This document shows, in pieces, positions 43,567 through 54,926 of a stretch of DNA of 64,000 bases (position 1 is the stretch's first letter; each line of letters begins with the position of its first letter). A program made the position numbers and the translations under genes. This DNA is from Dendrolimus kikuchii (taxonomy: Eukaryota; Arthropoda; Insecta; Lepidoptera; Lasiocampidae). The stretch is taken from NCBI GenBank assembly GCA_019925095.2, contig CM034412.1, positions 1 to 64,000 of the forward strand. The letters run 5' to 3'. The notes under the pieces were generated by a model. It was given only the letters and a program-made list of their open reading frames with translations, had not been told where the DNA came from and did not search any database.

Positions 43567-45156
43567 ATGTTTAGAACACCTAAAAAGCAGACAATCAAAT
43601 ATATAGAGAGCTTCAGCGAAGAAGAGGAGTGCGAATCTCCTCCTATGACCAACCCCGGCACCTCCAAGGGGGGGAGGGAAGCCGGGAAGAAAAACGACGA
43701 GCTGAAGACAATAGGAAAGACTAAGGTACCGGATCCTTTTAAAAAATCGGTTACCTTAAAGTACTCCCCTCCCAACAGTCTGAACAAGACGTATCTAAAA
43801 CCGACGTCAGCTTCAACATCGACGGCTGAAACAACGACAACGACGTCGACATCAGCGCCTAACAAGTCGCCGGCGACTACGAACAAACCCATCAGCCCAA
43901 AGTATAAAAGCCGGGAAAGCGAGGCAAGGTCCTGTCTGGTCAGGGCGGGCATGCATCTAAGGGACTCTCGGAATCTAAAAACCGAAATAAAAGCGGGGGT
44001 CCAGAGTGCCTTGGATCGCATGTACGCCTTGATCAAGGAGGCTGAGGTGGAACTTATGGAACTTAGGGAATTAAGAGAGGCGCAGGGGAGAGGGAATACT
44101 AAGGCACCGGGCGAACAACACAAGGACTTAAGGGACGTACAGGTGCAAACCCAAGAAGAAAGACGAGAAGAAAGAAAAATAGAAGAAGAAGTGCGGAAAG
44201 CACAAGAGAAGGAAAGGGCTATTTTAGTGGACAAGCTGGAGGAGCACACTTCACTCATCAAGAGAAGCCTCGAAAAAATCGATAACCTAGAGCAGGTTAT
44301 TGAAAAGCAACGGGAGCATATGGGTGAAGTAAGTGTAACGAAGGCTAGCTACGCGAGTGTGGCGGCTGTAAAGCCGGGGGTTAAACCCCCACTTTACAGA
44401 ACGCTACACTCCGTAGCTGTGACTAGTAGTCAGGGTAGCCGCTCGGGGGAGGAAACCCTAGTGGAAGTTAGGAAGGCCTTAAATGCCAAAGAGGGAGGGT
44501 TTGCAGTCGAGCGGGTACGTAAGACCAGGGACGGGCGGGTCATTATAGGCTGTAAGACAATAGAAGACAGGGACAAGGTCAAGGAAAAGCTGAGGAACGA
44601 AAGGACTGGCCTCGCTGTGGAGGAAATCGCCAACAAGAAACCTCTTGTTATGCTGACCGGGGTCCATCGGGTCCACACCGACGGCGACCTGCTCCAGGCC
44701 CTAAAAAATCAGAACTCTGTGGTTTTCGAGGGACTGGAGGGGGAAGCTGGAAGTGTGGAAATAGCCTATAAGATCCGGGGTAGGAACCCGTACACCCACA
44801 GGGTGGTACTGCGTGTAGCACCAACCCTGTGGCAGAGGTTTATGGATGTAGGCAATGTGAAAGTTGACCTGCAAACGGTGCAGGTCACGGACAGGTCGCC
44901 CCTTACACAGTGCACTGTATGCCTGGGTTTCGGGCATGGTAGAAAACTATGTACCGAGACTCAGGTACTATGCAGTCACTGCGGTGGCCCCCACACGAGA
45001 GGGGAATGTACTGAGTACGCAGATGGCGCGCCGCCTGCATGCAAAAACTGCGTCAGGGAAAAAAGATCGGATACAGAGCACAACGCCTTCAGCGAGACCT
45101 GTCCGGTCAGGGCTCGCTGGGACGCAATAGTGCGCGCCACCGTTGCCTACAGCTAG
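43567..45156 (+). CDS. ORF1 Gag-like protein, E6
   Basis: 529 residues, start MFRTPKK. A Thr/Ser-rich stretch near residues 80-110, the segment DSRNLKTEIKAGVQ, a strongly charged coiled-coil-like region (near 190-250), two RRM-like folds, and zinc knuckles at 449-462, 469-481 and 492-512. The protein ends VAYS instead of VAYC, as does E9. The frame is intact. GGAGCGGAAG after the stop is identical to the E2 sequence just before ORF2, at the same 30-nt distance. Confidence 0.92.
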   Translation: MFRTPKKQTIKYIESFSEEEECESPPMTNPGTSKGGREAGKKNDELKTIGKTKVPDPFKKSVTLKYSPPNSLNKTYLKPTSASTSTAETTTTTSTSAPNKSPATTNKPISPKYKSRESEARSCLVRAGMHLRDSRNLKTEIKAGVQSALDRMYALIKEAEVELMELRELREAQGRGNTKAPGEQHKDLRDVQVQTQEERREERKIEEEVRKAQEKERAILVDKLEEHTSLIKRSLEKIDNLEQVIEKQREHMGEVSVTKASYASVAAVKPGVKPPLYRTLHSVAVTSSQGSRSGEETLVEVRKALNAKEGGFAVERVRKTRDGRVIIGCKTIEDRDKVKEKLRNERTGLAVEEIANKKPLVMLTGVHRVHTDGDLLQALKNQNSVVFEGLEGEAGSVEIAYKIRGRNPYTHRVVLRVAPTLWQRFMDVGNVKVDLQTVQVTDRSPLTQCTVCLGFGHGRKLCTETQVLCSHCGGPHTRGECTEYADGAPPACKNCVREKRSDTEHNAFSETCPVRARWDAIVRATVAYS

Positions 45157-45174
45157 ATGTCCCAACGGCAACAA

Positions 45175-45303
45175 CACAATAGCAATGGAGCGGAAGCCTA
45201 CCTCATCGCGGAAATAACTTACGGCATGCATATGCTGGTCTATTATTATTATTAAATAGCAAAGACGATGCGATGAGGCGAGGCCTACGCTCCCGCTATC
45301 GTG
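45175..45303 (+). other. Structure A: post-ORF1 RNA element, E6
   Basis: The outer stem is CACAATAG/CTATCGTG. The middle GGAGCG pairs with CGCTCC (both sides changed relative to E5). The inner CCTCATCGC pairs perfectly with GCGATGAGG. Confidence 0.8.
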
Positions 45304-45721
45304 CGTGGAACCGCTGGTTACACCTAGCAGTGGACGGCGTCGTATTGGGGGCTACGAAAAAGACCTAAATAAGGGGGAGAATAGGGAGAGGACTTCCGGG
45401 TATCTAGGTAGGAACGAACACTACTCAGTAGATTGTACAAGAAATTCACATTTAAAGCATACTATATGGTAATAAAAACGTAACTTAGATTAACTTAACA
45501 ACTAAATTAGCATAACATGACTTGAACTATACAATCATTGACACAAACTGTTCTTTAGTTATAAAAAACAGTTTGTTCTGTAACACACACACACACAAAT
45601 AAAACACACAGCTACATACAAAAACACGGAGACATAAACACTAATAACAGTAGAACATATTTGGCCCAAAAATTTTATGAAAAAACACAAGAATTATTAA
45701 AAGTAAAAATAAAGAACTTAC

Positions 45722-45835
45722 CAATATCACAATCTTGGAGGAAGTAAGGTCGCGCTGCGACTAGTCTGGTCTGGATAGCAGAAAGCTCTACGAGCTCTCG
45801 CTACTCGTCGATGCGGATGCCCGGAAGAAACTCAT
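45722..45835 (-). other. Predicted antisense exon in E6 3' UTR
   Basis: The minus-strand acceptor ACTACCTTTTCAG ends at 45836. A 114-nt GC-richer exon starting ATGAGTT follows, and the donor GTAAGTT starts at 45721. Confidence 0.62.
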
Positions 45836-46639
45836 CTGAAAAGGTAGTATAGGGAATGTAACACGGGTAGAAATAACACAAACAAAATATAGTACAAATA
45901 ATAGATGTAATAAAATAAAAATGTATTATTGACACTGAAGATATATTTGGTTATATATTCTCTCAGCGATCAACCATATAGTAAGAGTAGAAGATAGACA
46001 GTATAAATAAATTTGATAGTTAAATAAATAGATAATAAAATGTTACATAGGATACGTTTGGGAAAATAAGATAATAAGTTTGCACCAAGTATAGGAAAAT
46101 AAGATAATATAATAGTTAGAATATGCCACATACAATTAGAGCTATGAATAAAACATCTTTATAGGATCACTAACTTACTACTTACATAATACATACACAC
46201 ACAAAATACACGTATATAAATATAAATATATATGTAAACTATAAACATATAAGATTAGTATGTATCATTTATTAGAACACGATTATATAGATATATAACA
46301 ATATATATAGTGTAGACCCGTTATGTATGCAATAATAGTAAAATAGTGAAACAGGATAATATATCAAGAAATACATATTAAATGAAAATCAACATTGACA
46401 AAGTATAAAATATAGTAATAAACCTGAAACTAACTAATAATAAACCATGATAAGCAATAAGGAAGATTGTTACACAATAGACATGCGGAGATATGCGAAA
46501 TGTAATTATAGATATGAAATAGGTATATAGATAAAATATATATGAATTACAAATGGTATATATATATAAATACATAGCTTAGAATGTATCAACATGGGAC
46601 AATCTCATAAAGACAATAGGTATTGAACTCGAACTCCCA

Positions 46640-47310
46640 GACCCCCCCACCTCACCAACTCCCGAACAGCCGAGAGCTGCCGGGAGGGAGGGATGGGGGG
46701 GCCGGGACAGTATAAATTAAAATTGAATAATAAATTAGTATAAACATGTAGTAGCAAACTTTAAGAATAATACAACAGCTTGGAAGATGTACCTATATGT
46801 GTACATGCCTGCCCGCGCCCCTTGGACCGGCGCAATGCTGCTGGACTTAGGTCCGGTGGCAGGCGGCGGCCCGGGGGTGCGCGGACGGACGTGTAGACAT
46901 ATGGCAGAAAAGACATATGTATATAAATATGTATGTATGAACTTAGAAATTAAAAGGAACTTATATGTCAATTAATAGATAAAAATACACAAAAACTCAA
47001 ATAAAAAATTTAAAATGGCAGTAAATATGCGAAAAGTATGTAGTACAACCCGACCCCCCTGTCCACCGACCTTTGACCAGCCTGGTGCCGACCGGAGGAG
47101 GTGGACGGGGGGGCCAGGGCAACATCGTAATAATAGTTAAAGTATAAGAATATAAATAAACAAAATACAACATTGCGGAATAGAAAGTATGTATAATCAT
47201 GTAAAGATGTCCCAATTACATGAGTATGTATGTAGGAGAAACCAACATCCTCGGTTTGCCAACTCCCGACCAGCCTGGAGCTGTAGGGGGAAGATAAACC
47301 GGGGACAATA
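46640..47310 (+). other. Cluster of four GC-rich hairpins in E6 3' UTR
   Basis: Four islands (46640-46712, 46812-46893, 47047-47125, 47245-47310) lie in AT-rich DNA. Each has a C-rich left arm and a G-rich right arm, for example CCCCCC.GTCCACC with GGTGGAC.GGGGGG in the third and CCTCGGTTT with AAACCGGGG in the fourth. They appear to be diverged, multiplied versions of the single hairpin in E4 and E7. Confidence 0.6.
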
Positions 47311-47343
47311 GTAATATAGCAGGATAGGCAAGAATGCAAAATG

Positions 47344-49790
47344 TATAACAATATAATATATATGAAAATATGTATCAGGAAATATATGAATATAGTATTA
47401 TATAGTATAAAACCTTAGGTAAAAATATGTAGACATATATACAAGAAATAAATAAGATATGTAATTAAGTATAATGCAATGTATAGAATTAATATAATAT
47501 GTATTCCGAAGTCGGGCAATTGCCCTAAACACAAAAAATGTAAAATAGTATTAGAGATTAACATCTGTACTCAGGTAGGGTAATTGCCTTAGAATGAGAT
47601 AAATTGGATAACGTATAACAATATAATATATATGAAAATATGTATCAGGAAATATATGAATATAGTATTATATAGTATAAAAAACCTTAGGTAAAGATAT
47701 GTAGATATATATACAAGAAATAAATAAGATATGTAATTAATTATAATGTAATGTATAGTATTAATATAATATGTATTCCGAAGTCGGGCAATTGCCCTAA
47801 ACACAAAAATGTAAAATTGACTATTAGAGATTAACATCTGTACTCAGGTAGGGTAATTGCCTTAGAATGAGATAAATTGGATAATGTATAACAATATAAT
47901 ATATATGAAAATATGTATCAGGAAATATATGAATATAGTATTATATAGTATAAAAAACCTTAGGTAAAGATATGTAGATATATATACAAGAAATAAATAA
48001 GATATGTAATTAATTATAATGTAATGTATAGTATTAATATAATATGTATTCCGAAGTCGGGCAATTGCCCTAAACACAAAAATGTAAAATTGACTATTAG
48101 AGATTAACATCTGTACTCAGGTAGGGTAATTGCCTTAGAATGAGATAAATTGGATAATGTATAACAATATAATATATATGAAAATATGTATCAGGAAATA
48201 TATGAATATAGTATTATATAGTATAAAAAACCTTAGGTAAAGATATGTAGATATATATACAAGAAATAAATAAGATATGTAATTAATTATAATGTAATGT
48301 ATAGTATTAATATAATATGTATTCCGAAGTCGGGCAATTGCCCTAAACACAAAAATGTAAAATTGACTATTAGAGATTAACATCTGTACTCAGGTAGGGT
48401 AATTGCCTTAGAATGAGATAAATTGGATAATGTATAACAATATAATATATATGTATAACAATATAATATATATGAAAATATGTATCAGGAAATATATGAA
48501 TATAGTATTATATAGTATAAAAAACCTTAGGTAAAGATATGTAGATATATATACAAGAAATAAATAAGATATGTAATTAATTATAATGTAATGTATAGTA
48601 TTAATATAATATGTATTCCGAAGTCGGGCAATTGCCCTAAACACAAAAATGTAAAATTGACTATTAGAGATTAACATCTGTACTCAGGTAGGGTAATTGC
48701 CTTAGAATGAGATAAATTGGATAATGTATAACAATATAATATATATGAAAATATGTATCAGGAAATATATGAATATAGTATTATATAGTATAAAAACCTT
48801 AGGTAAAAATATGTAGACATATATACAAGAAATAAATAAGATATGTAATTAAGTACAATGCAAAGTATAGTATTAATATAATATGTATTCCGAAGTCGGG
48901 CAATTGCCCTAAACACAAAAATGTAAAATTGACTATCAGAGACTAACATCTGTACTCAGGTAGGGTAATTGCCTTAGAATGAGATAAATTGGATAATGTA
49001 TAACAATATAATATATATGAAAATATGTATCAGGAAATATATGAATATAGTATTATATAGTATAAAAACCTTAGGTAAAATATGTAGACATATATACAAG
49101 AAATAAATAAGATATGTAATGTAATGTATAGTATGAATATAATATGTATTCCGAAGTCGGGCAATTGCCCTAAACACAAAAAGTGTAAAATAGACTATTA
49201 GAGATTAACATCTATACTCAGGTAGGGTAATTGCCTTAGAATAAGATAAATTGGATAATGTATAACAATATAATATATATGAAAGTATGTATCAGGAAAT
49301 ATATGAATATAGTATTATATAGTATAAAAAACCTTAGGTAAAGATATGTAGAGATATATACAAGAAACAAATAAGATATGTAATTAAGTATAATGCAAAG
49401 TATAGTATTAATATAATATGTATTCCGAAGTCGGGCAATTGCCCTAAACACAAAAATGTAAAATTGACTATTAGAGATTAACATCTGTACTCAGGTAGGG
49501 TAATTGCCTTAGAATAAGATAAATTGGATAATGTATAACAATACAATATATAGGAAAATATGTATCAGGAAATATATGAATATAGTATTATATAGTATAA
49601 AAATCTTAGGTAAAGATATGTAGATATATATACAAGAAATAAATAAGATATGTAATGTAATGTATAGTATGAAAATAATATGTATTCCGAAGTCGGGCAA
49701 TTGCCCTAACACAAAAAGTGTAAAATAGACTATTAGGGATTAACATCTATACTCAGGTAGGGTAATTGCCTTAGAATAAGATAAATTTAA
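47344..49790. repeat. 273-bp tandem repeat array in E6 3' UTR
   Basis: Nine units start near 47344, 47614, 47887, 48160, 48433, 48727, 49000, 49260 and 49533. The central four are almost identical, the fifth has a 24-bp internal duplication at its start, and the outer ones have small deletions. Each unit contains the perfect palindrome GGGCAATTGCCC and a related GGGTAATTGCC about 70 bp later. The gradient of identity points to recent unequal exchange in the middle. Confidence 0.93.
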
Positions 49791-49829
49791 AATAATTACA
49801 TGTAAATATATGGGTATGTGACCGGTCAT

Positions 49830-49891
49830 CTTCCCTTGACCATCATCACTGGACCAGCTATAGCTGGGAAAGAGACGGTGGTTCGGGGAAG
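49830..49891 (+). other. GC-rich hairpin in E6 3' UTR, copy 5
   Basis: CTTCCC.TTGACCATC pairs with GGTGGTTC.GGGGAAG, and GGCAACACGG follows. Confidence 0.62.
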
Positions 49892-50062
49892 GCAACACGG
49901 GGACATACATCTATATATATATTTAACCGAATATGTAGTCTATATTAAAATATAATATACACTTTGTTTCATTCATATACAATATATAAGTAATATTTTT
50001 ATGCAGTATATTAAATTGTATTATAATATATATAAAGAATATGTATATATATGTCTGATCAT

Positions 50063-50125
50063 CTTCCCTGGTTCAGCACAACCGGCACAAACGCAACTCG
50101 TGGGGGTGGTGCTGACCTAGGAAAG
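50063..50125 (+). other. GC-rich hairpin in E6 3' UTR, copy 6
   Basis: CTTCCCTGGTTCAGCAC pairs with GTGCTGACCTAGGAAAG with a few mismatches, and GGCAACGCGG follows. The arms differ from E4 (CCAAGAC/GTCTTG) in a compensatory way. Confidence 0.68.
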
Positions 50126-50930
50126 GCAACGCGGGCATATAGGTATGTAAATATAGTAATATAATAAGTAAATATATAACACTTGTATATATATATATGT
50201 AAGTATAAAAATATCAAGTAGTAATATGTATGTTTATAAAATATAACTCCCAACACAACCCAATCCATCCAACTTCAATCCCAACCCAAGCCAACCAAAG
50301 CCAACCTTTCCCAACCTAAGCCAACCATTCCCAACCCAAGCCAACCTCTTCCAACCATACTCCAAAACAAGTATTACACACACACACACAAGTATTAACA
50401 CACATGCACCAAAGTAGTTAGTAAGATAGAAATAAGCTTAGCATAAGATTAAAAACAGTAGCAGCTCGGATATATCTTGTTCGTCCGGTTGGAATATCTC
50501 AGAAAGTATAAGAGACGCGTGGGTTTCAAAATTGTAGTATTGTGCGGGGTGGCTAGCTCTACCTACCCGCATAAAATTTGAATTTTTTGTCTAGGGAAAA
50601 TTTTTGGAAAAAATTAAAAAACCGTAAATTTCAAAATTTTTAAGTTTTTACAAGTTTTATATATTGGGGTAAAATCAACTAAATTTGGGGTAAAATAGAG
50701 CAAACTTTTAGGCATATATTAGTAATTTTTTGGAAATTTTTGAACTTATACTTTCTGAGATACGAATTTTTTGGATTAAAATCGAAATAATTAAGTAAAT
50801 ATAAGCATAAATAGATAAATAAGACTGTCAGCAGCCAGACCTCGCCGAGAGCTGTAATTTGAGCCCAAGCTCGACTAGTTTCGGCCCACAGGAGGCCTAG
50901 AAACCGCAATTTGGTGCTTTTCGGCCAAGG

Positions 50931-51444
50931 GCCGACGCCATTTTGAAAATTTTAAAACCTCGTTTTCTCGGCCATTATTGGACTTAGCGCGGCGGGATTT
51001 TGACTGCTGGCATAGAGATAGGCTTCTGCAACTGACCAGCCTGTAAAACAGGCCAAAAATTTTTTGAGCGAACCCCCCCCCAGGTGGTGTGGAGACGCTG
51101 ACGGACAATACAACAGTCCAAGTCCGGTCCAATTTGGACCAATAACAAGGGAGTGGCGACGTTTTCTCGCCAGAGTTTGACGTTTCGGCCGCCATTTTGG
51201 AATTTTTCAAAGTCCGAAATCTCGGCCGCTATTCGTCGTAGTAAGTCGGGACTTGGACAGTAGGTGATAGAATAGCCTATTCTACAGGGCCAAGCCAAAA
51301 AATTGGACCTAAAATTTTGACACCCAAAAATATAATTAGGACCTAGTTTAGACCAGGGGTAGCACAGAGAGCCCAAGCACGGGCACAGCAGACCTCCGGA
51401 AGGCTGAGATATTGGAGTACAAACTTTCCCGGCGGCCATCTTGA
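50931..51444 (+). promoter_or_regulatory. Three YY1/Pho-like modules, E7
   Basis: Cores GCCGACGCCATTTTG (50931), GGCCGCCATTTTGG (51187) and CGGCGGCCATCTTG (51431), spaced 256 and 244 bp. The same cores lie at 57172, 57428 and 57672 in E8. Confidence 0.6.
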
Positions 51445-51841
51445 AATTTTTGAATTTCAAATATCTCGGCCAATACTTACCTGAGGAAGCTCGGGTTTCC
51501 TTAGGAGTGATCCTCAGCCCAAGGAGCATCTGCTGGACCCATTTTTAGGACGATAAAATTTTCAAAAATTTCAGCTAGTTTTACAATCCCAGCCGATAGA
51601 TCTCATCGAGGCGAGAGGTTTGAGCCCAAGCTCGATCTTCTAGCACTGATATTGAGTGAGAAACAACGATTTGAAAGTTGCGAAGTTTCATCCGATTTTT
51701 TGGGAGCAAAACTTCGCAGCCTGTTTCTCAGCCAATTTCAAAGCTATCATAGTCGAGTTTGGTATCATCCAACTCGGGACGACGAGATCTATCGACCTGT
51801 CTGTTCCCCTCCCCCCTAGCTCCCCCCCATTTTTCACTTAC

Positions 51842-51962
51842 CTGTAAATCCTTGTCCTCTTGACCAATCCCGGCGTGCGAGGGGTCGTTGAACTCGTTGT
51901 GACGCGACGCATCCATCTGTCCACCTCCCGGCTCCCGGCGCCATCCTGCTCCTCCTCTGGAC
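51842..51962 (-). other. Predicted antisense exon in E7 5' UTR
   Basis: The minus-strand acceptor TTTTGTTTTTTGTTTCAG ends at 51963. A GC-rich exon of 121 nt beginning GTCCAGAGGAGG follows, and the donor ACAG/GTAAGTG starts at 51841. One minus-strand frame stays open across the exon and beyond both edges, so coding potential is not excluded. Confidence 0.7.
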
Positions 51963-52388
51963 CTGAAACAAAAAACAAAAATTAGTGTAAATAGTGATTC
52001 GAGCGAACAATTAGTGTAAGTCATAGCGATTAGTTAGTACGTAAGTAGGATTTAAGTTTAGACGATATATACTTATCTGCTTTTATTTTCTGACTTCCCT
52101 GCGTGGAGTTGACACTGACCCAGGTGTATACCTGTGAACAAAAAGCAGATCAGTTGTATAAAATTGTATAAGGTGTATTTGACGTTGACACGTTACGGGA
52201 TTACCCGTAAATAATTTTTGTATTAATAAAGAAATTGACCGGTTCAATATATATTGCTTATACTTTATTTTATTTTATTTTTATAAATTGACTCCTCGAC
52301 TGTGTGCTTTTGCGCCAATCGAATAGTGTAGGACCCACCTTAGAGTAAGTACATTTTATAAGACAAACTACCCCTTGACAACAGCAGG

Positions 52389-54185
52389 ATGTTCAGAACG
52401 CCTGCAAAGACCAAAAGAGAAGAGTGGAATGAGTATCCCACTTGGGAAGACATCCAAGCGAGGGTTGTGGAGAAGGCTGAAGCGGGAAGATCTGGCAGCC
52501 CTCTTGAAGAGCTGCTCAAAGAGCGAAGAGAGAAAAGGAGGTCCCTCGGGATCGACCGTTCTCCATCACCACGTCCGCTCCCGAAATACACTACCTATGC
52601 CGAGCGCAAGGTAAGGGATAAGGAGATAGACAAAGAAATCGCCAGAAGAAGAAAGGAGAAGGGATTGCCGCCTTTAAAATCAATCTCGACAACACCGCCC
52701 AGCCCCACAACATCCAAACAGGGACAGAAAAAAAGAGGGGTAACTTTAAGATTCTCCCCGCCCCCCAAGGTAGCCGAGCAGGACCAAGCGCAGGCGCAAG
52801 TACAAGCGCAAACGCGAGGAAAAGCGCAAGCGGAAGCAGACGAAGGCCCCAGCAATGAACAGCAGCAAAACAAGACGTACACAAAGCAGACACCTCCACA
52901 GATTACTAGGCATGAGGAGCTGCGAGTGAACAGAATGCAGGAGGCCGGAGAATGTTTCGAGAAGTTCCGAGAGCACATAGCCAGCTCTAAGAACTTGAAA
53001 ACCGAAATTAAGCAGGGCGTACAATACACGGTGGGTCGTATATTCGTCCTGCTTAAACATACAGATAGGGCACTGGGGGAAGCATTAAAGCATATTAAAG
53101 TAATGGGGAAGGACTCGGGCGAACAAGAAGAACGGGAAACAAGTTGCAAAGAAGTGCAGACCGAAGTCCAAACGCAGGATCCAGTACCATTGCCTAGTAG
53201 CAAAGAAGAAGAAGACGAAAGGATTCGAAGGATCGAAGACGGTCAGTCAAAACTAGCAACTAGGATGGAGGAGCAATCAGCGCTTCTGCAAAAGAGCTTG
53301 GATTGCATGAATAATCTGCAACAGATTATTCATGAATGCAAGACAAACTCTAGCGCGGAAAATGCTCCGAAACCAAGCTACGCGAGTGTAGCGGCTATAA
53401 AGACGGGGGCTAAGCCACAGACTTATAGAACGCTACACTCGGTGGCGATATCCAGCACCCAGGAGAGCCGCTCCGGAGACGACACCCTCAAAGATCTCAG
53501 GGAGGCTTTGAACGCCAAAGACGGGGGGGTGGACGTGGAGCGAGTCCGGAAGGCCAGGGATGGACGGGTAATAGTAAGCTGCAGAACGGAAGAAGACCGA
53601 GAGAGGCTTAAGCAAAGGCTTAAGCAGAAGAAGGCAGCGCTAACAGCAGAGGACATCATTAACAAAAAACCGTTAGTGATGATAACCGGCGTCCTAAGGG
53701 TCCATACAGACGACGACCTGTTCCGGGCCCTCAGAAACCAGAATCCTCTGGTATTTGAGGGGCTGGAGGAGGGCGACGAATGTATGGAAGTCGCGTATAA
53801 GATAAGAGGTAAAAACCCGAACACCCATAAGGTGATACTTCGAGTAGCACCGGCCTTATGGAAGAGGCTAACCGATGAAGGGACCGTAAGGATAGACCTG
53901 CAAACATTGCAGGTCACAGATAGGTCGCCGCTGACCCAATGTACGACATGCCTGGGCTTCGGGCACGGCAGGAAGCTGTGCCGGGAGACCCAGGTCATGT
54001 GCAGTCATTGTGGAGGCCCTCACACGCGAGCCGAATGCGAGGAGTACGCAGTCGGCACGCAACCAGCTTGTAAAAATTGCACCCGCGAGAAGAGGGACAA
54101 TGCGGAACACAACGCATTTAGTGCGGCGTGCCCAGTGAGGGCACGCTGGGACAAGATAGTGCGTGCAACCGTCGCCTACTGTTAG
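52389..54185 (+). CDS. ORF1 Gag-like protein, E7
   Basis: 598 residues, the longest ORF1, start MFRTPAK. The extra length is N-terminal: a charged region with EEWNEYPTW (near 11-19), an Arg/Lys/Glu-rich stretch (35-95), and a Gln/Ala-rich run (near 127-150). The segment SSKNLKTEIKQGVQ, coiled-coil-like sequence, two RRM-like folds and zinc knuckles at 518-531, 538-550 and 561-581 follow. The frame is intact, ending VAYC, and the sequence appears the same as E8. The next ATG, 54214, opens a frame to 54528 that begins MGRKPSLAV and then becomes low-complexity. Confidence 0.92.
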   Translation: MFRTPAKTKREEWNEYPTWEDIQARVVEKAEAGRSGSPLEELLKERREKRRSLGIDRSPSPRPLPKYTTYAERKVRDKEIDKEIARRRKEKGLPPLKSISTTPPSPTTSKQGQKKRGVTLRFSPPPKVAEQDQAQAQVQAQTRGKAQAEADEGPSNEQQQNKTYTKQTPPQITRHEELRVNRMQEAGECFEKFREHIASSKNLKTEIKQGVQYTVGRIFVLLKHTDRALGEALKHIKVMGKDSGEQEERETSCKEVQTEVQTQDPVPLPSSKEEEDERIRRIEDGQSKLATRMEEQSALLQKSLDCMNNLQQIIHECKTNSSAENAPKPSYASVAAIKTGAKPQTYRTLHSVAISSTQESRSGDDTLKDLREALNAKDGGVDVERVRKARDGRVIVSCRTEEDRERLKQRLKQKKAALTAEDIINKKPLVMITGVLRVHTDDDLFRALRNQNPLVFEGLEEGDECMEVAYKIRGKNPNTHKVILRVAPALWKRLTDEGTVRIDLQTLQVTDRSPLTQCTTCLGFGHGRKLCRETQVMCSHCGGPHTRAECEEYAVGTQPACKNCTREKRDNAEHNAFSAACPVRARWDKIVRATVAYC

Positions 54186-54203
54186 ATGCGCTGCAGGGGA
54201 CAA

Positions 54204-54315
54204 CACAATAGTAATGGGTCGGAAGCCGAGCCTTGCTGTAAATTACATCAATGACACTGGCGGCAATCGGACTATTACCAGGCAACAATGCATGGCCTAC
54301 GACCCCGCTATCGTG
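54204..54315 (+). other. Structure A: post-ORF1 RNA element, E7
   Basis: The outer stem is CACAATAG/CTATCGTG. The middle GGGTCG pairs with CGACCC (both sides changed from E3-E6). The inner pairing is weaker than in E3, E4 and E6. Confidence 0.72.
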
Positions 54316-54830
54316 CGTGGAACCTGCAGATACGTATCTAACAATAGGCGGCGCGTACATAAAAGAGGGATACTTAGCGGCGAAGTATTATGGAAGACGG
54401 AACCGGGTATCCGAACAACAACAAAACACACACAGGGTAACACTATCCATCACAACACAAAAACACAAAACAGACAAGACAATATAACAAGAACGCGAAA
54501 AACACACAGGCACAAGAGAAACAAGTAACTTTTGGTGTCAAAAATTGCTGTTCTCAGTAAAACACACACACGCACAACACACAACAACAGTATCATGACA
54601 AGCATAAAGTCAAACACACCAGTGTACATATACGAATACACATCACGCACACACACACATATACAAGCGCGCACACACGCACACACACTCATACACACAC
54701 ACACACACACCCATACACACACACACATACACACACACACATACTTACATACACACAATCGTTGACATACAAGTAATCAGTTCTTCTCACACACGCAACT
54801 CTTTACACAATAATAAAACAACACACTTAC

Positions 54831-54926
54831 CTCGTACATAGATTCCATGACGCATGTTGGTCTTGAGTAGACCCGGCGGTGTACTCCCACGGAGTAAGAA
54901 GTAGTAGGTACCCGGTAGCAGACGAC
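54831..54926 (-). other. Predicted antisense exon in E7 3' UTR
   Basis: The minus-strand acceptor TTTCAACTTTTACAG ends at 54927. A 96-nt GC-richer exon follows, and the donor GAG/GTAAGTG starts at 54830. Confidence 0.65.

Larger units (their letters stand above)
40441..50488 (+). mobile_element. E6: large divergent gag-only element, 3' end cut
   Basis: About 10 kb. It has an intact ORF1 (43567-45156) but a 5' region unlike the other elements: it lacks the CAGTTC terminus, the telomere-motif hairpin and the YY1-like modules, and has tandem repeats and GC-rich islands instead. The 3' UTR is 5.3 kb, expanded by GC hairpins and a 273-bp tandem array. The final 230 bp match E0, but the sequence stops one base short of completing the 3'-terminal hairpin and joins E7 at 50489 with no poly(A) or telomere repeat. 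The left boundary is uncertain. Confidence 0.75.
45157..50488 (+). other. Expanded 3' UTR of E6
   Basis: Structure A (45175-45303), the hairpin AAACTGTT...AACAGTTT (45545-45574), an antisense exon (45722-45835), a GACACTGA hairpin (45931-45971), long AT-rich sequence, four GC-rich hairpins (46640-47310), the 273-bp tandem array (47344-49790), two more GC hairpins, a C-rich CCAACC tract (50246-50362) and an incomplete 3'-terminal hairpin (50465-50488). The minus-strand open frames of about 82 codons recur once per tandem unit and are not genes. Confidence 0.7.
50489..52388 (+). promoter_or_regulatory. Partial 5' UTR of E7
   Basis: Starts inside the leader. It keeps three YY1-like cores (about 50931, 51187, 51431), the antisense exon (51842-51962), a second minus-strand acceptor (CTTTTTGTTCACAG at 52132) without a clear GT donor, GGTTCAATATATATTG (52241-52256), and a TCGA-armed hairpin (about 52293-52319) before the AUG. 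Confidence 0.68.

Noticed and set aside
46787..46975. Small plus-strand ORF over a GC island in the E6 3' UTR
   Set aside because: It arises from the GC hairpin sequence; it is not conserved in the sister hairpins.
47589..49712. Recurrent minus-strand ORFs of 63-89 codons
   Set aside because: They repeat with the 273-bp tandem unit, are AT-driven (Tyr/Ile/Phe-rich) and decay in the outer units.
51728..52024. Minus-strand 98-codon ORF across the E7 antisense exon as a gene
   Set aside because: Tempting because it spans both splice sites, but the exons of E2-E5 do not share the reading frame clearly; kept only as a note on the exon.
52070..52131. A further antisense exon in E7/E8
   Set aside because: The acceptor is good, but the expected donor reads CAG/ATAAGT without GT; listed only within the leader entry.
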